This document shows positions 7,030-12,904 of a stretch of 12,904 nucleotides of DNA, in pieces. Both the position numbers and the translations under genes were made by a program. How positions within the stretch are numbered: position 1 is the stretch's first letter; each line of letters starts with the position of its first letter. The notes under the pieces are model-generated. The model was given only the letters and a program-made list of their open reading frames with translations, searched no databases and was not told the origin of the DNA. The DNA is from CAYOBW01 sp964402115 (GTDB lineage Bacteria; Verrucomicrobiota; Kiritimatiellia; UBA8416; CAYOBW01), in NCBI GenBank assembly GCA_964402115.1, contig CAYOBW010000202.1, positions 1-12,904 on the forward strand, given 5' to 3'.

Positions 7030-10000
7030 ATGAAGACATCGGAACGGACGATGCGTGTGGCGGTTGGCATGCTGCTGGGGCTGACGTGCGGGCTCGGCGC
7101 AGGGGCTGCGCCCCAGTACTTCAGCGATGCGGGCGGCCCGAAGCCGTGGGACGCGTCCACCGCCAACTGGGGCGCCACGACCGGCGGCCCCTATACGGCG
7201 CTCTGGGGCAGCGGCAACGAGGCGACGTTCGAGGGCACGGGCGGCACGGTGAACGTCAACGCCGTCAATGCCGCGTCCCTGACCTTCGCCGTGGGCGGCT
7301 ACACGCTCACGGGCGGGACGCTCACGCTGAGCGGGACGCCAACCATCACGACCACGGCCGATGCCAGCATGACCTCGAACCTGGCCGGCGTCAGCTTCAC
7401 GAAGGCCGGCGCCAGCACGCTCAGCCTGGGCGGCACGGGATCCTTTACGGGGGCGCCCCAGGTCAGCGCCGGCGTTCTCAAGCTGACCTCGACGACGGCC
7501 ATTCCGGGCGATCTCACGGTGAGCTCCGGCGCCACGCTGGACATGAATGGCCAGAACTACAACAGCGGCACCCGCACGTTTACGCTGAACGGCGCCGGCG
7601 CTTCCGGCTCGGTCGGCGCGCTGGTCAACACCTCCACCACGGCCGAGGGTCTGGTCAAGAACGTGGTGCTGGTCGGCAACACCACGATCGGCACCAGCAA
7701 CATGAAGCTGAATGTCTGGGGGACGCTCAACGGCGGCGGCAACATCCTGACGCTGGCCGGCACGGGCGAAAAGAACTTCCGCACCGACAACTCACTCTCG
7801 AACCTCGGGGGCATCACGCTCAGCACCGGCCTCCTGCGCTTCGAGAGCAGCCAGAACTGGGCCGGCACGATCACGGTCAACAGCGGCGCCACGGCCGATA
7901 CCTACGGCGCCCGCACGATCGCCTCGGGCGTGACACTGGCCGGCGGAACGCTGGCCAACGGCGGCGGCTCGGCAACCGGAACCTGGTCGGGCCTGTGCAC
8001 GATCTCGGCCCCTTCAACGGTCAATACGGCCAACGGCCAGATCACGCTCAGCGGCAACCTGTCCGGCAGCGCCGCCTTGAACAAGATCAACGCCAACGTT
8101 CTGCGCCTGGCGGGCAGCGGCACAGCCTATACGGGCGCGGTCACGGTCAACGGTGGCACGCTGCAACTGGGGTCCGCCGGCGGGTTCAGCGCCGCCAGCC
8201 TGATCACCGTCAATGCGGGCGCGACCGCGGACCTCAACGGACAGAACCCTCTCACGGCGCGGCGCGATTTCGCCATCACGGGTACCGGCGTGTCGAACGT
8301 GGGGGCCCTGAACAACAGCGTGAACGCCTACTCGCAGATCAACAGCCTGACGCTGAACGGCAATGCCAAGGTCAACGCGACGGGCCGGCTCGACATCTTC
8401 GGCACACTCAGCGGCGCGTACACGCTGACGAAGACCGGCACGGGCGAGTGCCTGGGTATCCGCGGCGCGAGCATGACCATCCGCGGCCTTCAGATAGACC
8501 AGGGCCGCGTGCGGTTCGAGAACGCGGGCCTGTCGAGTTGGACGGGACAGACCACGATCAACCCCGGCGGCATCTTCTCCCCATACGGCACCGCCACGAT
8601 CAACAGCGCCATCGTGCTGGCGGGCGGCTCGCTCAACGACGAAAACGGCGGCACGGCAACCTGGGGCGGCACGCTCACGCTCAACGCCGGGACCACCTCC
8701 ACCATCGACAGCACGACCGGCAACAACACCGTCACCGGCGTCCTTTCCGGGTCGGGAATCCTGAACGTGGCGAGCAGCGGCAGTTACGCGGTCAACATCA
8801 ACACCTCCGGGGCGGTGGGCGCCCTCACCGGTTCGGGCAGGCTGGTGCTCGGCAGCGGCGCAACGCTGACCATCGGCAGCAACAACGCGGATTCGTCCGC
8901 CACGGGGCCGATCAGCGGCGCAGGCGGGCTGGGCAAGGCAGGCGCCGGGACGCTGACGCTGGCGAACATCGCGAACAACACCTTCAGCGGCGGCGTGTCC
9001 ATCGGCAGCGGCAAGGTGCTCGCCCCGACGCCCGGCGTGCTCGGCACGGGGGCCACGACCCTGAACGGCGGCATGCTGACGCTGGCCAGCGCGCTGACCA
9101 CGTTGAGCGGCTTCGGCGGCAACGGGACCGGCTGGACGCTGAACGGCGGCGCGACGGCGGCGGGCGACGTGTTGACCGTGACGACGGCGGGCGCCGGCCA
9201 GGGCCGGTCGGCCTTCTGCAACCGGCCCGTGTCCACGGACGGCTTCACGCTCAGCTTCACCTACAGCGCCAGCAACGCGTCGGCCAGCCCGGCGGACGGC
9301 TTCTCCGTGATCTTCCAGAACGACGGCCGCGGGCCCAGCGCGCTGGGCGGCGGGGCCAACGGCATGGGGTACAGCGGGATGACGCCCAGCATCGCGTGGG
9401 CGCTGAACCTCTACCCGCCCAACACACAGGGTATCGCCAACACCATCTGGACCAGTGGCGCCGCACCCCTCGGCTGCACGGCGACAGCGCCGGTCAGCCT
9501 CTACGGCACCCCCGTCAACGTGCAGATGGTCTACAACTACGGCACGAAGGTGCTGACGGTCACGCTGACCCAGGGGGCGAACACCTTCAGCAGGACCTAC
9601 ACGAGCCTCGACATCCCGGCGACGGTCGGCTACTCCGCCTATGTCGGCTTCGGCGGCGGGACCGGCGGATCCTACGCCCAGCAGCAGGTCAGCAACTTCA
9701 CCTTCGCGGCGGACCGCGCGCGGTCGGCGAACTTCGCCAACGCCCTCGCTGTGCCCGCGAGCGTATCCGGTACGGTCAACATCCTGCCCACGACCCAGAA
9801 TTCCGCCTTCGCCATGGGCGCGCTCACGCTGGGCTCCGGCGCAACGCTGAACCTCGCCGCGGAAACGGGCGCGCCCGCCAACCAGGCCTTTGGCTTGAGC
9901 CTGGGCGCCGCCACGCTCGCCGGGCCAGCCACGCTGTCCGTGGCGAACAACGGCGCCGGCGCCGGCACGCTCAGCCTGGGCACCGTCAACGCGGGCGCGG

Positions 10001-12531
10001 GCCTGGTGACCAAGACCGGCGCCGGCACGCTGCAGCTCGCCGCCGCCAACCTCTCCGGCAGCGGGGTGCAGGTGAACGCGGGCAAGCTCCTCAGCGCGAC
10101 GCCGACGTCTCTCGGCAGCGGCACGGTCACGCTCAACGGCGGCACCTTGAGCCTGGGCAACGGCCTCGGCGGCTTCGGCGGCAGCGGCACGGGCTGGCAG
10201 TTGAACAACAACGGCACGCCGCCCACCGTCGCCGGCGACGTGCTGACGGTAACCGACAACGGCGGCAATGAGGCCCGCAGCGCGTTCTACACGACGAAAG
10301 TCTCGGTCGCCGAGCCGTTCACGGCGCGCTTCGTTTACACGGTGGGCGGCAACAAGGCGGCCGACGGCGCGGCTTTCGTGCTGCAGAACGTGGCGGCCAC
10401 GGCGCTGGGCAGCGCCGGCGGCGGGTTGGGCTATGGCGGTATCGCCAACAGCGGCGCGGTCGAGTTCAACATTTTCGGTACGGTGGGCGCCAACTACCGC
10501 GCGGGCGGTGCGACGGGCACCTACCTGGCGAGTGCGCCGGTCAATTTTGCCGCCGGCAATCCCGTCCTCGTGCAGCTCGCGTACGATCCGACGGCACAGA
10601 CGCTGACCGGGGTGATGACCGACCAGACCACGTCCCAGACCATCACCTACAACTGGACCGCCAACTTCCAGACCGCCCTGGGCGCGACCACGGGCTACGT
10701 CGGATTCTCCGGCGGCACGGGCGGCTCCACCGCGACGCAGACGTTCGGCGGCTTCCAGTTCACGACGCCGGCGCCGGTGACGTATCCGAACACGGTAGCC
10801 GTGGCGGCCAGCGCCGCCGCCGGCCTCGAGGCGCAGGCCTACGAGGTTACGCTGGGCGCGCTCACCGTGGGCAGCGGCGCCACGCTGGCCGTCACCCCCG
10901 GCTCGCTGCTGGCGGCCAACCGGCCCTATACGCTTGCGTGCGGCGCGGCCACGCTCGGCGCCTCCGGCGCGTTCAGCGTCGCCAACAACGGCACGGGGAC
11001 GGGCACGCTCACGCTGAACGCCGCAGGCGGCGGCAGCTTCGCCAAGAGCGGCGCGGGCACGCTGGCGCTCACCGGAGCCGGCACGTTCACGGGGCCGGCC
11101 ACGGTCAGCGGCGGCCGGCTGATCACCGACGCCCCGGCGGCGCTGGGCGCGGGCACGCTGGCGCTCGCCGGCGGCACGGCGAGCCTGGGCACGCCGCTCG
11201 CCGGCTTCGGCGGGAACGGCACCGGCTGGCAGTTGAACAGCTCGGGCGGGGGCAACCCGTCGGTCGCAGCCGACGTCCTGACGCTCAACTCCAACACCGG
11301 CTCCGAAGGCCGCAGCGCGTTCTGCGCGACGCGGGTGTGCGTCAGCGAGCCGTTCACCGCGAGCTTCGTCTACACCGCGGGCGGCAGCCGGGCCGCGGAC
11401 GGCTTTGCGTTCGTGCTGCAGGCGGACACCCGCGGCGCCGCGGCGGTGGGCTACACCGGCGGCGACATCGGCCTGTTCAACGTGCAGGGCGGCACCAGGA
11501 TCAGCCCCAGCGCTGCGGTGGCGATGAACATCTACAACGCCGACGGCCTGCAGTTCGCCACCGGCGGCAACAAGGGCACGTACGCGGCCACCACGCCCGT
11601 GGCGCTGGACAGCGGACACCCGATTCTGGTGCGGGTCACGTACGACCCCATCGCCCAGACGCTGACCGAGGTGCTGACCGACCAGACGACGAGCGACACG
11701 AAGACCTTCACGCACACCGGGGTGAACCTGCCGACGACGCTGGGCACAAGCATGGCCTATGTCGGTTTCACGGGCGGTACGGGCGGCGCGACGGCGACGC
11801 AGACGATCAGCGGCTTCCAATTCGTCTCGCAGGGGTCGGTCATGGGCACGGCGACCTATGCCAATGACGTGACCGTGGCCGCGGGCACGCCGGGCACGCT
11901 CGAAGCGCGCGCGGCGGCCACGACGCTGGGCACGCTGGCCATGGCCAGTGGCGCGACCCTCAACGCGACGCCCAGCGCGCTGCTGCTGGCCCATGCCGCC
12001 TACGGCGTCACGCTGGGGGCCACGGCGCTCGCCGGTCCTGCCACGTTCGGCATCGACAACAACGGCACGGGCGTCGGCACGCTGACGCTGGGCCCCGTGA
12101 GCGGCGCGGGTCCCCTGACCAAGAACGGCAACGGCGTGCTGATCCTCGTCGGCGCGTGCACCTACAGCGGCGCGACCGTGGTCAACGGCGGCACCCTCAC
12201 GGTCAACGGATCCCTGGCCAGCGGCTCCATCACGCTGAACGGCGGCGCGGGCATGAACGGGAACGGCACGGTCCATTGCCGGGTCGTCAACGACACGGCG
12301 GACGCGATCGTCGTCAGCGGACCGCTGGACCTCACGAACCTGACACTGGCCGTGGACCTGAGCGGCTTGCAGTCGCTGAGCGAGTACCTCATCGTGGATG
12401 CGAGCCTCGGCACGCTGACCGGCGAGTTCGCGGACGTGGTCGGCCTGCCCAGCAACGTCGGAATCGTCTACGTCGGCAAGCAGGTCTTCCTGCGCCGGTA
12501 CGCCGGCGGAACGGTCTTCCGGATGCAGTAG
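7030..12531 (+). CDS. Giant exported beta-strand repeat protein with three L-type-lectin-like domains
   Basis: The predicted protein has 1,833 residues. MKTSERTMRVAVGMLLGLTCGLGAGA followed by APQY is a clear signal peptide. Residues ~27-115 repeat the W-rich opening module of the 2243 gene (PWDASTANWG, TALWGSGN, ATFEG, GGYTLTGGTLTL). Residues ~115-690 are PATR-type beta-helix repeats with an internal ~228-residue duplication. Three lectin-like domains follow at about 692-893, 1046-1245 and 1390-1599, each opening with GFGG-x-GTGW and containing ADG-(F/A)-x-(F/V)-x-(L/F)-Q, a G-rich Y-G/S/T-G segment, and a closing YVGF-x-GGTGG strand. They are joined by ~150-residue beta-helix linkers. The C-terminus closes with a PATR unit (~1696) and ends GGTVFRMQ. 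No beta-barrel or known sorting tail is seen. Start chosen by AGGGAGGT just upstream. Likely a surface or matrix protein that may bind glycans; the ligand is unknown. The final Gln-stop and following bases (TGCAGTAGGCG) match those of the 2243 gene. Confidence 0.9.
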   Translation: MKTSERTMRVAVGMLLGLTCGLGAGAAPQYFSDAGGPKPWDASTANWGATTGGPYTALWGSGNEATFEGTGGTVNVNAVNAASLTFAVGGYTLTGGTLTLSGTPTITTTADASMTSNLAGVSFTKAGASTLSLGGTGSFTGAPQVSAGVLKLTSTTAIPGDLTVSSGATLDMNGQNYNSGTRTFTLNGAGASGSVGALVNTSTTAEGLVKNVVLVGNTTIGTSNMKLNVWGTLNGGGNILTLAGTGEKNFRTDNSLSNLGGITLSTGLLRFESSQNWAGTITVNSGATADTYGARTIASGVTLAGGTLANGGGSATGTWSGLCTISAPSTVNTANGQITLSGNLSGSAALNKINANVLRLAGSGTAYTGAVTVNGGTLQLGSAGGFSAASLITVNAGATADLNGQNPLTARRDFAITGTGVSNVGALNNSVNAYSQINSLTLNGNAKVNATGRLDIFGTLSGAYTLTKTGTGECLGIRGASMTIRGLQIDQGRVRFENAGLSSWTGQTTINPGGIFSPYGTATINSAIVLAGGSLNDENGGTATWGGTLTLNAGTTSTIDSTTGNNTVTGVLSGSGILNVASSGSYAVNINTSGAVGALTGSGRLVLGSGATLTIGSNNADSSATGPISGAGGLGKAGAGTLTLANIANNTFSGGVSIGSGKVLAPTPGVLGTGATTLNGGMLTLASALTTLSGFGGNGTGWTLNGGATAAGDVLTVTTAGAGQGRSAFCNRPVSTDGFTLSFTYSASNASASPADGFSVIFQNDGRGPSALGGGANGMGYSGMTPSIAWALNLYPPNTQGIANTIWTSGAAPLGCTATAPVSLYGTPVNVQMVYNYGTKVLTVTLTQGANTFSRTYTSLDIPATVGYSAYVGFGGGTGGSYAQQQVSNFTFAADRARSANFANALAVPASVSGTVNILPTTQNSAFAMGALTLGSGATLNLAAETGAPANQAFGLSLGAATLAGPATLSVANNGAGAGTLSLGTVNAGAGLVTKTGAGTLQLAAANLSGSGVQVNAGKLLSATPTSLGSGTVTLNGGTLSLGNGLGGFGGSGTGWQLNNNGTPPTVAGDVLTVTDNGGNEARSAFYTTKVSVAEPFTARFVYTVGGNKAADGAAFVLQNVAATALGSAGGGLGYGGIANSGAVEFNIFGTVGANYRAGGATGTYLASAPVNFAAGNPVLVQLAYDPTAQTLTGVMTDQTTSQTITYNWTANFQTALGATTGYVGFSGGTGGSTATQTFGGFQFTTPAPVTYPNTVAVAASAAAGLEAQAYEVTLGALTVGSGATLAVTPGSLLAANRPYTLACGAATLGASGAFSVANNGTGTGTLTLNAAGGGSFAKSGAGTLALTGAGTFTGPATVSGGRLITDAPAALGAGTLALAGGTASLGTPLAGFGGNGTGWQLNSSGGGNPSVAADVLTLNSNTGSEGRSAFCATRVCVSEPFTASFVYTAGGSRAADGFAFVLQADTRGAAAVGYTGGDIGLFNVQGGTRISPSAAVAMNIYNADGLQFATGGNKGTYAATTPVALDSGHPILVRVTYDPIAQTLTEVLTDQTTSDTKTFTHTGVNLPTTLGTSMAYVGFTGGTGGATATQTISGFQFVSQGSVMGTATYANDVTVAAGTPGTLEARAAATTLGTLAMASGATLNATPSALLLAHAAYGVTLGATALAGPATFGIDNNGTGVGTLTLGPVSGAGPLTKNGNGVLILVGACTYSGATVVNGGTLTVNGSLASGSITLNGGAGMNGNGTVHCRVVNDTADAIVVSGPLDLTNLTLAVDLSGLQSLSEYLIVDASLGTLTGEFADVVGLPSNVGIVYVGKQVFLRRYAGGTVFRMQ
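7471..8150 (+). repeat. N-terminal-half duplication in the lectin gene, copy 1
   Basis: This copy starts at residue 148 and aligns with the segment starting at residue ~376, a period of about 228 codons. Shared landmarks are G-(V/T)-L-(K/Q)-L, TV-x-(S/A)GAT-(L/A)-DLNGQN-like (LDMNGQN versus ADLNGQN), GA-L-N, (V/I)-x-GTL-(N/S)-G, G-(L/R)-(L/V)-RFE, W-x-G-x-(I/T)-T-(V/I)-N, and (V/I)-x-LAGG-(T/S)-L. Similarity is moderate, so boundaries are approximate. Confidence 0.6.
8151..8760 (+). repeat. N-terminal-half duplication in the lectin gene, copy 2
   Basis: This is the partner of 7471-8150. It carries the same order of landmarks (GGTLQL, ADLNGQN, IFGTLSG, RVRFEN, WTGQTTIN, IVLAGGSLN, WGGTLTL). 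It leads into the S/G-rich strand region before the first lectin-like domain. Confidence 0.6.
9103..9708 (+). other. L-type-lectin-like domain 1
   Basis: This encodes residues 692-893. It opens LSGFGGNGTGWTLNGG, then TLSFTYSAS, PADGFSVIFQND (Asp 756), GANGMGYSGM, a strand IAWALNLY (Asn 793), NVQMVYNYGTKVLTVTL, and closes YVGFGGGTGG...VSNFTFA. The ADG-F-x-(V/F)-x-(F/L)-Q core and the later G-rich M-G-Y-S-G turn are typical of the ConA-like L-type lectin fold. The Glu and Asp that bind metal in classical legume lectins (E-x-D-type strand) appear as A-L-N here. Confidence 0.65.
10165..10764 (+). other. L-type-lectin-like domain 2
   Basis: This encodes residues 1046-1245. It opens LGGFGGSGTGWQLNNNG, then FTARFVYTVGG, AADGAAFVLQN (Asp 1112), GGGLGYGGI, the strand AVEFNIF (Glu 1145, Asn 1147), VLVQLAYDPTAQTLTG, and closes GYVGFSGGTGG...FGGFQFT. 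This is the best match of the three to the family pattern 'GGLGYGGI..S.AVEF', retaining the Glu but with Asn in place of the expected Asp. Confidence 0.7.
11197..11826 (+). other. L-type-lectin-like domain 3
   Basis: This encodes residues 1390-1599. It opens LAGFGGNGTGWQLNSSG, then FTASFVYTAGG, AADGFAFVLQAD (Asp 1457), the strand AVAMNIY (Asn 1500), ILVRVTYDPIAQTLTE, and closes AYVGFTGGTGG...ISGFQFV. It is closest to domain 2 (shared SEPFTA/AEPFTA and DQTTS). The canonical G-L-G-Y turn is replaced by YTGGDIGLFNVQGG, so the loop differs. Confidence 0.65.
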
Positions 12532-12625
12532 GCGAGACAGAACCATTTTCAGCAGAGTCATTTGGATTTCCTGGCAGAACATGCACGGTTGCGCCTGACA
12601 CCCCAGACAATGATTCTGTCGTGGT

Positions 12626-12682
12626 GGCGGCGGACGGGTTCCTTTGCGATTCCCGTCCCCCTCCTCACGTCGGGGGCTACGG
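12626..12682 (-). repeat. Truncated repeat element, copy F, inverted orientation
   Basis: On the minus strand it reads CCGTAGC, then the copy-E-type hairpin (CCCCC-GACGTGAGGA-GGGGG), then a diverged middle and GTCCGCCGCC, where similarity stops. The second half, including GCTACGG, is not recognisable. It lies 94 bp after the stop of the lectin gene. Confidence 0.75.
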
Positions 12683-12709
12683 GGAGGCGCGCGCTTCCCC
12701 CTCTCCTCC

Positions 12710-12737
12710 CCGTAGCTGCCGCCGTGAGGCGGCGGAT
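12710..12737 (-). repeat. Partial repeat element, copy G, inverted orientation
   Basis: The plus strand reads CCGTAGCTGCCGCCGTGAGG then CGGCGGA, the complement of the right end of copies A-E with one change, and then diverges. It is separated from copy F by 27 bp, the same spacer length as in the 102-bp array at the window start. Confidence 0.7.
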
Positions 12738-12747
12738 CCCCTCTCCC

Positions 12748-12830
12748 TCGTTCTCAGCGCAGCGGTCCTCGTCCTTCGTCCTCGAATCCACCGACCACGC
12801 GGAGGCCATCGAGGACGAGGACAAGAACGA
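12748..12830. repeat. Imperfect long inverted repeat of GTCCTCGTC type
   Basis: Left-arm pieces TCGTTCT (12748-12754), GTCCTCGTC (12765-12773) and CGTCCTCGA (12777-12785) are complementary to right-arm pieces TCGAGGACG (12809-12817), GACGAGGAC (12814-12822) and AGAACGA (12824-12830), in mirror order. The right arm is compact, whereas the left arm has extra bases between pieces. It could be a degenerate mobile repeat, a hairpin terminator without a U-tract, or a folded RNA; I cannot decide. Confidence 0.6.
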
Positions 12831-12854
12831 TGGTGCGACGGGCTGTGAGGGGGA

Positions 12855-12904
12855 GGTCGGGATTGGGATCCCGACCCACGTGGGTCGCCAATCCGTTGCG
12901 ACCC
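12855..12904. repeat. Overlapping palindromes at window edge
   Basis: Three structures share arms. GGTCGGGAT-TGGG-ATCCCGACC (12855-12876) has a 9-bp perfect stem. CGACCCACGTGGGTCG (12872-12887) is a perfect 16-bp palindrome. GGGTCGC-CAATCCGTT-GCGACCC (12882-12904) has a 7-bp stem. Neighbouring hairpins overlap, so adjacent ones are mutually exclusive if transcribed. The window ends inside the structure. Confidence 0.75.

Larger units (their letters stand above)
12532..12904. other. Gene-free 3' region with repeats and palindromes
   Basis: These 373 bp after the lectin gene show no open frame with a credible ribosome site or coding pattern. They hold repeat copies F and G, an 83-bp imperfect inverted repeat (12748-12830) and a cluster of overlapping palindromes up to the window edge. 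No simple hairpin-plus-U-tract terminator was found. Confidence 0.6.

Noticed and set aside
8014..12582. A 1,522-codon open frame on the minus strand opposite the lectin gene
   Set aside because: The same antisense artefact: Arg/Ala/Gly/Val-rich low-complexity translation, while the plus strand shows a signal peptide, repeats and domains.
12830..12904. Possible start of a partial gene (ATG at 12830, open to the window end)
   Set aside because: Only 25 codons, Arg-rich, and made largely of palindromic DNA; no coding evidence.

Overview
The window is a high-GC bacterial chromosome segment with three large genes for exported proteins, separated by short repeat-rich intergenic DNA. Two of them (2243-6793 and 7030-12531, both +) encode giant Gly/Ala/Thr/Asn-rich proteins built from 'autotransporter-associated beta strand' (PATR-type) repeats. 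The third (290-2044, -) encodes an exported sialidase-propeller-like protein with a C-terminal discoidin (F5/8 type C) domain. Large PATR proteins without a beta-barrel, together with discoidin and L-type-lectin-like domains in GC-rich DNA, fit the PVC superphylum best (Verrucomicrobiota, Kiritimatiellota or Lentisphaerota). This placement is inferred from gene style; no marker gene is present.

Layout from left to right: 1-289 is a tandem array of a 102-bp unit. Each unit carries a roughly 75-bp element with inverted ends, and the third copy overlaps and supplies the stop codon of the discoidin gene. The discoidin gene occupies 290-2044 (-). 2045-2242 is a divergent intergenic region with an AT-rich island that probably holds promoters. 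2243-6793 (+) is the first beta-strand-repeat protein, with a large internal duplication. 6794-7029 holds two more copies of the 75-bp element. 7030-12531 (+) is the second beta-strand-repeat protein, with three L-type-lectin-like domains embedded in it as a triplicated module. 12532-12904 has no convincing gene; it holds two degenerate inverted copies of the element, an 83-bp imperfect hairpin and a cluster of overlapping palindromes at the window edge.

How the parts may work together (inference): the two repeat proteins are paralogues that share their first ~100 residues and a short C-terminal tail. They probably form long beta-helical fibres outside the cytoplasm, one of them displaying three sugar-binding-like domains. 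The divergent gene would add a carbohydrate-interacting propeller/discoidin protein. A role in glycan or particle attachment is plausible but unproven. Neither repeat protein has a recognisable autotransporter barrel or PEP-CTERM tail, so how they are anchored is open. I saw no tRNA, rRNA, CRISPR array, transposase or known riboswitch.
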